64,000 nucleotides of DNA, from positions 1-64,000 of the forward strand of contig CAZWUJ010000007.1 of the NCBI GenBank assembly GCA_964636705.1. The letters run 5' to 3'. Both the position numbers and the translations under genes were made by a program. Positions 25,407-34,617 of this stretch are shown piece after piece. The notes below the pieces were generated by a model. That model made no database searches and was not told the DNA's origin. It saw nothing but the letters and a program-made list of their open reading frames with translations. Position 1 is the stretch's first letter, and every line of letters begins with the position of its first letter. The DNA is from VXRJ01 sp964636705 (GTDB lineage: Bacteria > Acidobacteriota > Vicinamibacteria > Vicinamibacterales > UBA8438).

Positions 25407-25787
25407 ATGCCCATCGCGTTCAATCACACCATCGTCCACAGCCGTTCGAAGCAGGCGTCAGCGCAATTCCTGACGGAGATCCTCGGCCTTCCCGCGCCGA
25501 AGACCCTCGGCCCCTTCCTGGCAGTCGATCTCGACAACGGGGTGTCGCTCGATTTCGTTGATGCCGGTGACGACGCCTTCGAAACCCAGCACTACGCGTT
25601 TCTCATCGACGAGGCGGAATTCGACCGGATCTACGACCGCGTCCGCACACGCGGCATCGACCGCTGGGCCGATCCGCATCGGAGCCGGCGCGGCATCAAC
25701 CGCAACGACGGCGGCCGTGCCTTCTACTTCGAGGATCCGGACGGCCACCTCCTGGAAGTGCTCACGCGACCCTACGGGAGCGGGTAA
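25407..25787 (+). CDS. VOC-family (glyoxalase-like) protein
   Basis: Vicinal oxygen chelate protein of 126 residues: MPIAFNHTIVHSRSKQASAQFLTEIL opens the first beta-alpha-beta unit (His is a likely metal ligand), HYAFLIDEAEFDRIYDRV the second, and GRAFYFEDPDGHLLEVLTRPYG the last, with His and Glu in the usual ligand positions. ATG 25389 is an alternative start six codons upstream. The substrate is unknown. Convergent with the alpha/beta hydrolase gene. Confidence 0.85.
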   Translation: MPIAFNHTIVHSRSKQASAQFLTEILGLPAPKTLGPFLAVDLDNGVSLDFVDAGDDAFETQHYAFLIDEAEFDRIYDRVRTRGIDRWADPHRSRRGINRNDGGRAFYFEDPDGHLLEVLTRPYGSG

Positions 25788-25797
25788 CTATCCGGCA

Positions 25798-26493
25798 TCA
25801 CCGCCGGCGACACCAGGCAATGATCGCGTCCTGAACCGTCGCGCGGACTTCCGCTTCCGTCGGGGCGTTCCTACCCCGCACCTTCAACGAGTGATCCCCG
25901 CCGTCGACGACAAAGAGTTCGGCACGGGAGCAGCCGGTGAGCACGGGCCGTAGTTCCTCCGGTGTGCCGAACGCGTCGCGGCTGCCCTGAACGAACAGCA
26001 TCGGTGCGGTGATCGACGGCAGATGCGCGGAGCGCAACCTCTCCGGGCGGCCGGGAGGGTGCAAGGGGTAGCCGAGCAGGACCAGGCCGTCGACGCCCAG
26101 CAGGAGTTCCGCGTGGGCCGCGCGGGCAACGGTCTGGGAGGCGATGCGCCCGCCCATCGACTTGCCGCCCACGAAGAGGCGCTGCCCGGTGTCGGACTGC
26201 CGTTCCCTAACCGCCGAGATCACGGTCCGGTAGCACGCTTCCAGGCGCGCGCCGGGGTCCGGAACACGCCGTCCCCGCTCCATGTAGGGGAAGTTGAAGG
26301 TGACGACGTGAACGCCGCGGCTCGACAGGCCGCCCGCAAAGGCCGTCATGAACGGATGGGTCTGCGGCGCGCCTGCCCCATGGGCAAGGATGAGCGTCGC
26401 GCCGAGACCAGCGGAAGCCTCGGTCGCGGCGCGATACTCGAGCGCACTGATGGGATCCGAACCGTCGAGGGCGATGCTGAATGGTGTCGCCAT
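25798..26493 (-). CDS. Alpha/beta-hydrolase (KANL3/Tex30-like)
   Basis: Hydrolase of 231 residues, no signal peptide. The family's LILAHGAGAPQTHPFM, NFPYMERGRRVPDP, nucleophile elbow LFVGGKSMGGRIASQTVA (GKSMGG), LVLLGYPLHPPGRPERLR, the acid region FVQGSRDAFGTPEEL and the catalytic His in VDGGDHSLKV are all visible. I use ATG 26493 (MATPFSIALDG), the usual start of the domain. It is divergent from the 26561 gene. Substrate unknown. Confidence 0.88.
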   Translation of the reverse strand: MATPFSIALDGSDPISALEYRAATEASAGLGATLILAHGAGAPQTHPFMTAFAGGLSSRGVHVVTFNFPYMERGRRVPDPGARLEACYRTVISAVRERQSDTGQRLFVGGKSMGGRIASQTVARAAHAELLLGVDGLVLLGYPLHPPGRPERLRSAHLPSITAPMLFVQGSRDAFGTPEELRPVLTGCSRAELFVVDGGDHSLKVRGRNAPTEAEVRATVQDAIIAWCRRR

Positions 26494-26560
26494 CACGCGA
26501 CAGGGTTGTTGGTCACGGGGCTGTATTCTATTGAGGACTCGGTATTCTGAGGAGGAGTGG

Positions 26561-27055
26561 ATGCCACGGATCGCGTTCGATGAGTTGCCTGGCGATGCCC
26601 GTGTCTGGATCTTTTCGGCGGCGCGCAAGCTGACCGAACCGGAACAGGCACGGCTGTTGGCCGAGGTCGATGCCTTCATCCATCAATGGGGAGCGCACGC
26701 GGTGCCGCTGGCGGCTGGCCGCAATCTGATGTACGGGCAGTTCCTGTTCATCGCGGTGGACCAGCGGGCGGCCGGCCCGTCCGGCTGCTCTATCGACGCG
26801 CTCGTCCGGCGGATGAAGGAACTCCAGCAGGAGTTCGGCGTCGAGCTGGTCAACCATGCGCCGGTGCTCTTCCGGCAGGGCGAGACGATCGCCCGGGTGC
26901 CGCGGGACGCGTTTGCCCGCCTCGCTGAAGCGGGTGAAGTCGGCCTCGACACGACCGTCTTCAACAACACGCTGACGAGTCTCGGCGACGTACGCGCGGG
27001 GCATTGGGAAGTGCCGGCGGCCGACTCGTGGCACGCGCGCGCCTTCTTCCAGTAG
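26561..27055 (+). CDS. Conserved hypothetical protein
   Basis: Cytosolic-looking protein of 164 residues; ATG 26561 follows GAGGAGGAGTGG. Sequence includes ARVWIFSAARKLTEPEQARL, FIHQWGAHAVPLAAGRNLMYGQFLFIAVDQ and TTVFNNTLTSLGDVRAGHWEVPAADSW. It resembles small proteins misannotated as 'ABC transporter ATPase' in Bacteroidota, but it has no nucleotide-binding motif. Function unknown. Confidence 0.8.
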   Translation: MPRIAFDELPGDARVWIFSAARKLTEPEQARLLAEVDAFIHQWGAHAVPLAAGRNLMYGQFLFIAVDQRAAGPSGCSIDALVRRMKELQQEFGVELVNHAPVLFRQGETIARVPRDAFARLAEAGEVGLDTTVFNNTLTSLGDVRAGHWEVPAADSWHARAFFQ

Positions 27056-27117
27056 CGCCCTTCCGTTCGCCATCTTCCGAGCGCGTCGTCCTCGCGACGG
27101 TCCCGCGCCCCGGCCCG

Positions 27118-28386
27118 CTACAGCCGGATGAATTCGTACAGGTAGAGCAGCCCGACCGCCACCGGATACAACGCGGCACTGAAACCGATATTGCCTCGCG
27201 CGATGCGCCAGTTGTCGGCGCCGTAGCGGGTGGCGAGCACGATGTTCACGCCGGACAGCGGATTGACGGCGCAGCCGAGACCCCAGCCCATGGCGAACGT
27301 TGTCGCGAGCAACGTCGGGTCGAGTTCCACTGCCTCCACCAGCGCCCCGGTGATTCCCACCAGCACCGCAGGGTGGATGCAGACGAGCGAAGTCACGATG
27401 AAGGTCAATACCAGCAAGCTGGCGTAGAAGGCATCGAGGCGGGGAACCAGCGTCCAATCCCCCGAACCTGCCGTCGCGGCCACTACCCCGGCCGCCAGCA
27501 CCCCGGCGCCGAGAAACAGCGCCAGTTCACCACCCATCTGCGGGGCGCGTTCCCGCACGTACTCCGCCAGCGCCGGGCGGAGGCCGCGGATGCCCTTCCT
27601 CTTGATCAGCACGGCGAACACGACGGCCGGCGTGACCAGCGTGATCAGGGTGAGCACGGAGTAGCCCGGCATCACGGTGGCGGCGACGAGAACGGCCGCT
27701 CCAAGCGTCAGCGGCACCTTCAGGTCCTGCGGATGCAGCGGGTATCCGCGAAAAGTCTCGACGTTCCGGGTCCGGCCGCTACCCGCGTACCAATACAGCA
27801 GCACGACGGCCGCCGCGGCCAGCGGAAAGCCGAACAGCATCATGACCAGCGGGCTCGACCCCGGCGTGTACGAGAGGGCGAGGGCAACGCCGCCGATGAA
27901 CGGAGAATAGAAGGCGACGGCGCTGAACGCCCGGCTGAAGAGTTGCGCCTGGTTGAACCCGAGCGGCTGCACGTGCGCCAGCCGGTCGGCCATGATGATG
28001 ATGGCCGAGATATTGATGATCGACCCGAACGCGTGCACCCCCACGATGCTCTGGAGGTAGGCCCCGAGGCCGCGTGGCAGCTCCGGCTCATCCTCGCGCG
28101 GCGGCCGGTTCAGCAGCCGCAGCAGCGTGACGGATGCCAGCATCGAGAGGATTGGCTGGTTCTGGGCGAGAAGAATGTCGAATCGCAACGGGGCGCCCCG
28201 GCTTGCGCCCCACGCGAATGCGGCCAGACCGGCCCCGATGAACACCAGCGCCTGGAGCTGCTGCCGCCTGCCGATCCCGGACCAGAGCAACGCAAGCGCC
28301 AGCCACGCCAGAACCGCCGCCGACAGGGGCGGCACCGCGGGCCAGATGGCGCCGGCAATCGCAAGCGCCAGCATGCAGGCGATCAC
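27118..28386 (-). CDS. Multi-pass membrane transport protein
   Basis: Integral membrane protein of 422 residues with about ten to twelve helices. The C-terminal half contains IHPAVLVGITGALVEAVELDP and AVNPLSGVNIVLATRYG, resembling the ion transporter (IT) superfamily; the solute is unknown. The start is uncertain: GTG 28386 sits inside the first hydrophobic stretch. In frame upstream, open codons (RREAAQAGLAPKAAGAV) continue without ATG, GTG or TTG toward tRNA-Pro, so a non-standard start such as CTG near 28460 is possible. Confidence 0.75.
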   Translation of the reverse strand: MIACMLALAIAGAIWPAVPPLSAAVLAWLALALLWSGIGRRQQLQALVFIGAGLAAFAWGASRGAPLRFDILLAQNQPILSMLASVTLLRLLNRPPREDEPELPRGLGAYLQSIVGVHAFGSIINISAIIIMADRLAHVQPLGFNQAQLFSRAFSAVAFYSPFIGGVALALSYTPGSSPLVMMLFGFPLAAAAVVLLYWYAGSGRTRNVETFRGYPLHPQDLKVPLTLGAAVLVAATVMPGYSVLTLITLVTPAVVFAVLIKRKGIRGLRPALAEYVRERAPQMGGELALFLGAGVLAAGVVAATAGSGDWTLVPRLDAFYASLLVLTFIVTSLVCIHPAVLVGITGALVEAVELDPTLLATTFAMGWGLGCAVNPLSGVNIVLATRYGADNWRIARGNIGFSAALYPVAVGLLYLYEFIRL

Positions 28387-28497
28387 CGCCCCCGCCGCCT
28401 TGGGCGCAAGGCCAGCCTGTGCCGCCTCCCGGCGCCACCGGGTTCCGATGCGTTGGGTCGTAACGGTCAGGAGATAAAGGATGTGCCGCGGGATCTC

Positions 28498-28574
28498 TGG
28501 TCGGGGCGCCGAGGTTCGAACTCGGGACCTCCTGCTCCCAAAGCAGGCGCGCTACCAGGCTGCGCCACGCCCCG
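28498..28574 (-). tRNA. tRNA-Pro (anticodon TGG)
   Basis: Cloverleaf read on the minus strand. Acceptor stem CGGGGCG/CGCCCCG with discriminator A and encoded CCA (28498-28500); anticodon stem CCTGC/GCAGG with loop TTTGGGA (anticodon TGG); T-arm with GTTCGAACC. Located between the transporter and the DUF1499 gene. Confidence 0.96.
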
Positions 28575-28603
28575 TCAATTCCAACCAGCGTACCACACGG
28601 CGA

Positions 28604-29359
28604 TCAGTCGCCTGCGAGGCGTGCCGTGTACGCGCGGATGCGCCGCGCATTGGCGCCGACATCGCTGAGGCCGACTCTCGACTTGGACCGGACATCGACG
28701 CGGCTGCCGGCGCCATCCGGGCGGACACGAATGACGACATCGTCCTTGAAGCCGTACCAGAAGGTCGTGTCGGTCGCTTCGATGCGGCCGGCCGCGGAAT
28801 CGTCAGCCACCAGATCCCAGCCCATCGCCTCGGCGGCGGCCAGCGCCTGCGCGAAGGCTGCCGCGGGAGGCGCATCCAGCATCAGCGAGCGCAGGTCCGG
28901 GTAACCCTCGCGCTGCTGCTCGGCGACCGCCGGGTCGTACTCCGGAGGATTCGGCGCGTCGGCCCGGAGGGGAAGAATGGCGACGAATGACGGCGGATCA
29001 TCGGTGTCGGTCGTGATGTCGTGGATGGGCGGGACCGATCGGGCAGTTGCCTGCTGGTCTGCCGGGATCATGTAGAGACCCGCTCCCACCGCGGCAGCCA
29101 CCAGGCCGGCCACGATGTTCTGCCAGTGGAGGCGCCGGAAGGCGGCCCAGATCGCTGTGATCAACGCCAGGCCCGCCGCGCCGGCCGAGACCATGGCACC
29201 CCAACGGAGGACGGTGAAGGATGTTCCCAGCCCCAGCAGGCCGGTGCGGTAGCCCAGGGCGGCGGCGAGCAGCAGCAGCGCCCCGAAGGCAACGGCACCG
29301 GTTCCGGCGCAGACAACGGGCGACCAGGTGCGCGACGCGGTTCCCATCGTGGTCGACAT
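28604..29359 (-). CDS. DUF1499 membrane protein
   Basis: Protein of 251 residues with three N-terminal membrane segments (AVAFGALLLLAAALGYRTGL; WGAMVSAGAAGLALITAIWAA; NIVAGLVAAAVGAGLYMIP) followed by a DUF1499 domain: PPIHDITTDTDDPPSFVAIL, GWDLVADDSAAGRIEATDTTFWYGFKDDVVIRV and DVRSKSRVGLSDVGANARRIRAY. Function of the domain is unknown. It starts 37 bp after ilvC on the same strand and may be at the end of the ilv transcript. Confidence 0.88.
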   Translation of the reverse strand: MSTTMGTASRTWSPVVCAGTGAVAFGALLLLAAALGYRTGLLGLGTSFTVLRWGAMVSAGAAGLALITAIWAAFRRLHWQNIVAGLVAAAVGAGLYMIPADQQATARSVPPIHDITTDTDDPPSFVAILPLRADAPNPPEYDPAVAEQQREGYPDLRSLMLDAPPAAAFAQALAAAEAMGWDLVADDSAAGRIEATDTTFWYGFKDDVVIRVRPDGAGSRVDVRSKSRVGLSDVGANARRIRAYTARLAGD

Positions 29360-29396
29360 GGCGCCTCCCGAGGGTGTCGAGAATAACCTCGCGATT

Positions 29397-30410
29397 CTAC
29401 ACGTCTTCCTTCAGCGTCACCGCGTCGAGAAACGGCATCATCCCCCGGAGTTCGGCACCCACCTTCTCGATCTGATGCCCCTGCTCGTGCCGGCGCTGGG
29501 CCATGAACCAGGGGCGGCCCGCCTTGTCCTCGGCGATCCAGTTGCCGGCGTACGTCCCTTCCTGAATATCCTTCAGAATCTGCTGCATGGCCTGCCGGGT
29601 CTCGTCCGTCACGATGCGGGGTCCACCAGTGTAGTCGCCATGCTCGGCGGTATCGCTGACCGAGTAGCGCATGTAGTTGAGGCCACCCCGGTAGAAGAGG
29701 TCGACGATCAGCTTCAACTCGTGCATGCACTCGAAATAGGCCACCTCCGGCTGATAGCCGGCCTTGACCAGGGTCTCGAAGCCCGCCTTGACGAGTGCGC
29801 TGACGCCGCCGCACAGCACCGCCTGCTCACCGAACAGGTCGGTCTCGGTCTCTTCCGCGAACGTCGTCTCGATGACCCCCGCGCGCGTGAGGCCAAGCGC
29901 CTTGGCGTAGGACAGGGCGAGCGCCTTCGCGCTGCCGGTTGCGTCCTGCTCCACCGCGATCAGGGCCGGCGTGCCGCCCCCTTCGAGAAACACTTCGCGC
30001 ACCCGGTGGCCGGGGGCCTTGGGAGCGATCAGGGTGACGTCCACGTCGGGTGGCGGTTGAATGGTCTTGAAGCGGATGTTGAAACCGTGCGCGAACATCA
30101 GCATCTTGCCGGCGTCGAGATGCGGCGCGACCTGCTCGGCATAGATGCCGGCCTGCGTGGTGTCCGGCGTCAGCAGCATGATGATGTCGGCCCACGCCGC
30201 CGCTTCGCTACCCGCCACGACGGTCAACCCTTCCGCTTCCGCCTTCGCCTTCGACCGGCTGCCCTCGTGGAGCGCGACGCGCACGTCCACGCCACTTTCC
30301 TTCAGGTTTAGGGCATGCGCATGTCCCTGCGATCCGTAGCCGAAAACCGCCACTTTCCGCCCCTGTATCAGGCCCAGGTCGGCGGAGTCGTCGTAATAGA
30401 TCGTTGCCAT
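29397..30410 (-). CDS. ilvC: Ketol-acid reductoisomerase
   Basis: Class I enzyme of 337 residues that isomerises and reduces acetolactate or acetohydroxybutyrate with NADPH in branched-chain amino acid synthesis. The nucleotide loop VAVFGYGSQGHAHALNLKESGVDVRVAL opens the protein; the knotted C-terminal domain contains FAEETETDLFGEQAVLCGGVSALVKAGFE (Mg-binding Asp and Glu) and YFECMHELKLIVDLFYRGG. Fourth gene of ilvD-ilvB-ilvN-ilvC, 68 bp after ilvN. Confidence 0.97.
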   Translation of the reverse strand: MATIYYDDSADLGLIQGRKVAVFGYGSQGHAHALNLKESGVDVRVALHEGSRSKAKAEAEGLTVVAGSEAAAWADIIMLLTPDTTQAGIYAEQVAPHLDAGKMLMFAHGFNIRFKTIQPPPDVDVTLIAPKAPGHRVREVFLEGGGTPALIAVEQDATGSAKALALSYAKALGLTRAGVIETTFAEETETDLFGEQAVLCGGVSALVKAGFETLVKAGYQPEVAYFECMHELKLIVDLFYRGGLNYMRYSVSDTAEHGDYTGGPRIVTDETRQAMQQILKDIQEGTYAGNWIAEDKAGRPWFMAQRRHEQGHQIEKVGAELRGMMPFLDAVTLKEDV

Positions 30411-30478
30411 CTCGTCAGTGTCCTCTCACAGTGGGTGGTGCGGTGAACGGCCCGGAACGGGCCCGCGAAACCGACAGT

Positions 30479-31057
30479 CTATACCGAGTAGGAGACGTTG
30501 GCGTCGTCCGTCTCGCGTGACGCCGCAGGCCGCCGCGACGGCAGATCGGCCGGATCGATCATCACGCTGTCCGCGCCCCGCCCCATGGCTACCCGGCCCG
30601 TCCGGACGATTTCCAGGATGCCGTACGGGCGCAGCACCTCCAGCAGGCCGTCGATCTTCGCCTCCGTGCCGGTTGTCTCGATCACGACCCCCTCGGGCGC
30701 CACATCCACCAGGCGCGCCCGGAAAGCGTCGGCGAGTTGCATCACGTGCGTCCGCGTCTCGGCGGTGGCCCGCACCTTCACCATCGCCAGTTCCCGAAAG
30801 ATGACCGGTCCGTCGGTAACGTCGTGCACGCGCAGCACGTTGACCAGCTTGTAGAGGTTGGCCTCGAGGCGGCGCCCGCCATTCGGATCGGTGCGAACCA
30901 CGATCGTCATGCGCGAGACGCCGGGCGCCTCGGTATGGCCGACCGTCAGGGACTCGATGTTGAATGCGCGCCGCCGAAAGAGCGAGGCGACCCGGTTCAG
31001 CACCCCCGGCTTGTCCTCGACATAGACCACGAAGGTGCGGCGTGCGTGTGCTGCCAT
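30479..31057 (-). CDS. ilvN: Acetolactate synthase small (regulatory) subunit
   Basis: Regulatory subunit of 192 residues carrying the ACT domain that binds valine for feedback inhibition: RRTFVVYVEDKPGVLNRVAS, LFRRRAFNIESLTVGHTEAPGVSRMTIVV. The C-terminal domain has LAMVKVRA, VIETTGTEAKIDGLLEVLRPYGILEIVRTGRVAMGRG, typical of IlvH/IlvN. It follows ilvB by 18 bp, so the holoenzyme subunits are made together. Confidence 0.96.
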   Translation of the reverse strand: MAAHARRTFVVYVEDKPGVLNRVASLFRRRAFNIESLTVGHTEAPGVSRMTIVVRTDPNGGRRLEANLYKLVNVLRVHDVTDGPVIFRELAMVKVRATAETRTHVMQLADAFRARLVDVAPEGVVIETTGTEAKIDGLLEVLRPYGILEIVRTGRVAMGRGADSVMIDPADLPSRRPAASRETDDANVSYSV

Positions 31058-31075
31058 CGTCTTCCCTGCCTCTTC

Positions 31076-32797
31076 CTACTCGTCGTCCGCCGTCTCGACG
31101 ATCGGCGCCGGGCTCGGCCGCCGGATCATGTCGTGAAGGTCGGCACCCGCCGGCACCATCGGGTAGACGGTGTCCTCCTGCTCCACCTGGAAGTCGATCA
31201 CCACCGTCCGTTCGTCGGCGCGGGCCTGCTCGACGGTCGGCTCCACCTCGCCGCGGGTTTTCACGGTGGCGCCACCCAGGCCGAAGCACTCGGCCAGTTT
31301 CGCGAAGTCGGGACTCAGCAGCGGCGTCGCCGCGTAACGGCGCTCGTAGAAGAACTCCTGCCACTGCCGCACCATGCCGAGGTAGCCGTTGTTGATGATC
31401 GCGACATTGATCTTGATTCGCTCCTGCGCGATGGTCGCGAGTTCCGCCATGGTCATCTGGAATCCGCCGTCGCCCGCCACCACCCAGACCTCGGAATCGG
31501 GTCTGGCGAGCTTGGCCCCGACCGCGGCCGGTAGCGCGAAACCCATCGTCCCGAGCCCGCCGGACGTGATGAGCGTATGCGGGTCGTTGTGGTGGTAGTA
31601 CTGCGCCTCCCACATCTGGTGCTGGCCGACGTCAGTCACGACAATCGCCTTTCCGCCGGTCATCCGCCAGATGTCGTTGATGACGTGCGCGGCATAGAGG
31701 TGGCCGCTGTCCGGCAGATTCTGGATGTCTCGGACGGCGACATCGCCCTTCATCTCCCGAATCGTCTCCAGCCAGGCGGCATGGTCGTTCGCCTCGATCA
31801 TCGGCGCGAAGTCATCCAGCACCGCGGAAAGGTCGCCGGCCAGGGCGACATCCACCTTGACGTTCTTGTGGAACTCCGCCGGATCTATGTCGACATGCAC
31901 CTTGCGGGCATTCGGCGCGTAGGTCCTCAAGTTGCCGGTTACCCGGTCATCGAAGCGCATGCCGAACGCGAGCAGCAGATCCGCCTCCTGGATCGCGGCG
32001 TTCACCCACGCCTCGCCATGCATTCCCATCATCCCCATGTTGAGTGGATGCTGCGCGGGCACGCCGCCAATGCCGAGCAACGTCATCGCGATGGGGATAT
32101 GGGCCCGTTCGGCCAGATCGCGCACTTGTTTCATGGCGCCGGAGAGGAGCACGCCGTGGCCGGCCAGGATCACCGGCCGCTTCGCCCGGTTCACCAGGTC
32201 GGCCGCCTTGCGGAACTCCGCTTCGGACGCGCGCAGATTCGGCCGGTAGCCGGGAAGCTTCACGTCATCGGGGCCGAACTGCAACTCGGTCGATGCCTGC
32301 TGTGCGTCCTTCGTGATGTCCACTAGCACCGGGCCCGGGCGGCCGGAGCGGGCGACATACATCGCTTCGTGGATCACCGGGGCGATATCGTCGACGTGTG
32401 ACACCAGGTAGTTGTGCTTGGTGATCGGCAGCGTGACCCCGGTGACGTCGGTCTCCTGGAACGCGTCCGACCCGATCAGGCGGCTTCCCACCTGGCCGGT
32501 GATGCAGAGGATGGGAGACGAATCGAGCATGGCGGTCGCGATCCCGGTCACCATATTCGTGGCGCCCGGTCCGGAGGTGGCAACCGCCACGCCGACATCG
32601 CCGCTGGCGCGGGCATAGCCATCCGCCATGTGGGTTGCCCCCTGCTCGTGCCGGACCAGAACGTGGCGGATCGGGTACTCCAGCATCGCGTCATAGGCAG
32701 GCAGGATCGCCCCGCCGGGATAGCCGAAGACGGTGGAGACGCCTTCCCGCACCAGCGCCTCCCAGATGATCTGCGCGCCCGTTCTCATCGAAGCCAT
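31076..32797 (-). CDS. ilvB: Acetolactate synthase large (catalytic) subunit
   Basis: Thiamine diphosphate- and FAD-dependent enzyme of 573 residues forming acetolactate and acetohydroxybutyrate. Seen: FGYPGGAILPAYDAMLE and RHEQGATHMADGYARASG (catalytic Glu side), FQETDVTGVTLPITKHNYLV, GMMGMHGEAWVN, and the ThDP motif VVAGDGGFQMTMAELATIAQERIKINVAIINNGYLGM within the last third. Length and order of domains are normal. It follows ilvD by 65 bp. Confidence 0.97.
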   Translation of the reverse strand: MASMRTGAQIIWEALVREGVSTVFGYPGGAILPAYDAMLEYPIRHVLVRHEQGATHMADGYARASGDVGVAVATSGPGATNMVTGIATAMLDSSPILCITGQVGSRLIGSDAFQETDVTGVTLPITKHNYLVSHVDDIAPVIHEAMYVARSGRPGPVLVDITKDAQQASTELQFGPDDVKLPGYRPNLRASEAEFRKAADLVNRAKRPVILAGHGVLLSGAMKQVRDLAERAHIPIAMTLLGIGGVPAQHPLNMGMMGMHGEAWVNAAIQEADLLLAFGMRFDDRVTGNLRTYAPNARKVHVDIDPAEFHKNVKVDVALAGDLSAVLDDFAPMIEANDHAAWLETIREMKGDVAVRDIQNLPDSGHLYAAHVINDIWRMTGGKAIVVTDVGQHQMWEAQYYHHNDPHTLITSGGLGTMGFALPAAVGAKLARPDSEVWVVAGDGGFQMTMAELATIAQERIKINVAIINNGYLGMVRQWQEFFYERRYAATPLLSPDFAKLAECFGLGGATVKTRGEVEPTVEQARADERTVVIDFQVEQEDTVYPMVPAGADLHDMIRRPSPAPIVETADDE

Positions 32798-32862
32798 GTC
32801 CTTGCCTCTATTCCACCGCCCGTGGGTCCCGCATCCGTTCCATCGTCAGGTTCCTGCGTTCT

Positions 32863-34530
32863 TCAGTTCGTAACCGCGCCCGTCGCGGCCGAAGAAACGA
32901 GCCGTGCGTACTTCGCCATCACGCCGCTCCGGAAGCGGGGTTCGGGTGGCTGCCACGCGGCGAGGCGCGCTTCGAGCTCCGAATCGTCCACCTCGAGTCG
33001 TAGCGTCCGGTTCCGCTCGTCGAAGAGGATCGTGTCCCCTTCCCGCACCACGGCAATGGGACCGCCCGCTGCCGCTTCCGGCGCCACATGGCCGGCCATC
33101 ATCCCGCGTGTCGCGCCCGAAAACCGTCCGTCGGTCAGCAGCGCCACCGACTCCCCAAGCCCGGCGCCGACGATGGCCGCGGTCACCCCGAGCATCTCCC
33201 GCATCCCCGGTCCGCCCCTCGGACCCTCGTACCGGATCACCACCACGTCGCCCGGCCGGATCCGACGCGCCTCGACTGCCTCGAACGCCGCTTCCTCGCT
33301 GTCGAAGACCCGGGCCGGGCCGCGGTGAGTCTGCGGCTCGTGGCCCGCCACCTTCACCACGCAGCCCTCGGGCGCCAGGTTCCCCTTGAGAATCACCAGT
33401 CCCCCCGTAGGGGTTATCGGATCCGCGACGGGACGGACCACCTGCTGGTCCGCGGTTTCCATCGCGGCCCGCGCGACGTCGCCGATCGTCTGGCCGGTCA
33501 CGGTGAGCGCGTCCCCGTTGAGCAGTCCGGCCTCCTGCAACCGTTTCGCCACCAGCCCGATGCCACCCGCGCGGTAAAGGTCCGTCGCCACAAAGCGTCC
33601 GCCGGGCTTGAGATCCGCCAACAGCGGGGTTCGCTCGCTCACCTCGTCGAAGTCTTCGATCCGGAGGTCGACTCCCGCCTCGCGCGCTATCGCCAGCAGG
33701 TGCAACACGGCGTTGGTCGATCCCCCGGTCGCCGCGACTGCGGCGATGGCGTTGTCGAGCGCCCCGCGCGTCACGATCCGTCGCGGGCGCAGATCCTTCG
33801 CCACCAGATCCATCACCAACTCACCCGCGCGGCGCGCCGCGTCCGCCTTTTCCGCCTCCATCGCCGGCACGCCATTCGCGCTCATCGGCGACACGCCGAG
33901 CAACTCGCAGACGGTCGACATCGTGTTCGCCGTGAACTGCCCGCCACACGCACCCGGTCCCGGACAGGCGACGTCCTCGAGTGCGCAGAGCTGGGCGTCG
34001 GTCATCCGCCCCGCCGCATGCGCGCCAACCGCCTCGAAGACATCCTGAATCGTGACGTCATGGCCGTCGTATCGCCCCGGCGCGATCGACCCGCCGTAAA
34101 GCACGAGGCCTGGAATGTCGAGGCGGACGAGCGCCATGACGCCACCCGGAATGGTCTTGTCGCAACCCACCAGGATGACGATGCCGTCGAACAGGTTGCC
34201 GCGCGCCACGAGCTCAATGGAATCGGCGATCACTTCGCGGCTGACCAGGGAGGTCTTCATCCCCTCGCTTCCCATCGTGATCCCGTCGGAAATGGAAACC
34301 GTGTTGAACTCCATCGGGGTGCCGCCCGCGGCGCGGATACCTTCCTTGACCCGGGCGGCCAGATCGCGCAGGTGGTAGTTGCAGGGACCGATCTCGATCC
34401 AGGTATTGGCTACCCCGACGATCGGCCGCGCGAGATCCGAATCCGTGAAACCGACCGCCTTCAGCATCGCGCGGGCCGGCGCCCGGCTCGGGCCCTCGGT
34501 AATCGCCGCGCTGCGTCGCTCGCTCGCCAT
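32863..34530 (-). CDS. ilvD: Dihydroxy-acid dehydratase
   Basis: Iron-sulfur dehydratase of 555 residues making the 2-keto acids of valine and isoleucine. Cluster cysteines are in ILVGCDKTIPGGVMALVRL and DVACPGPGACGGQFTANTM, and the N-terminal half has FNTVSISDGITMGSEGMKTSLVSREVIADS. First structural gene of the operon; ATG 34530 follows GAGGGA. A terminator-like hairpin with a T-run ends 16 bp before the start, preceded by a Val/Leu/Ile leader peptide, so expression is likely set by attenuation. Confidence 0.97.
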   Translation of the reverse strand: MASERRSAAITEGPSRAPARAMLKAVGFTDSDLARPIVGVANTWIEIGPCNYHLRDLAARVKEGIRAAGGTPMEFNTVSISDGITMGSEGMKTSLVSREVIADSIELVARGNLFDGIVILVGCDKTIPGGVMALVRLDIPGLVLYGGSIAPGRYDGHDVTIQDVFEAVGAHAAGRMTDAQLCALEDVACPGPGACGGQFTANTMSTVCELLGVSPMSANGVPAMEAEKADAARRAGELVMDLVAKDLRPRRIVTRGALDNAIAAVAATGGSTNAVLHLLAIAREAGVDLRIEDFDEVSERTPLLADLKPGGRFVATDLYRAGGIGLVAKRLQEAGLLNGDALTVTGQTIGDVARAAMETADQQVVRPVADPITPTGGLVILKGNLAPEGCVVKVAGHEPQTHRGPARVFDSEEAAFEAVEARRIRPGDVVVIRYEGPRGGPGMREMLGVTAAIVGAGLGESVALLTDGRFSGATRGMMAGHVAPEAAAGGPIAVVREGDTILFDERNRTLRLEVDDSELEARLAAWQPPEPRFRSGVMAKYARLVSSAATGAVTN

Positions 34531-34546
34531 CTGTTCCCTCTACAGC

Positions 34547-34578
34547 AAAAAAGCCATCACCCGCTGTCGGATGATGGC
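34547..34578 (-). terminator. Attenuator terminator before ilvD
   Basis: On the minus strand GCCATCATCC, loop GACAGC, GGGTGATGGC forms a 10-bp stem (one G-T wobble) immediately followed by TTTTTT. The T-run ends 16 bp before the ilvD ATG, so this intrinsic terminator would stop transcription before the operon unless its 5' arm is sequestered. Confidence 0.88.
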
Positions 34579-34617
34579 CTCTCCAGGTCGCGGTGGGGTT
34601 GGATCAGGACATCATCC
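34569..34617 (-). promoter_or_regulatory. Antiterminator pairing in ilv leader
   Basis: GGATGATG at 34610-34617 (minus strand, overlapping the leader-peptide stop) is perfectly complementary, over 8 bp, to CATCATCC at 34569-34576, which is the 5' arm of the terminator. Formation of this 2:3 pairing would prevent the terminator, as in classical amino acid operon attenuation. Confidence 0.75.

Noticed and set aside
29397..34530. Large plus-strand frames opposite the ilv genes (for example 33088-34698)
   Set aside because: Each is antisense to a complete, motif-rich ilv gene and reads as basic, His/Arg-rich noise.
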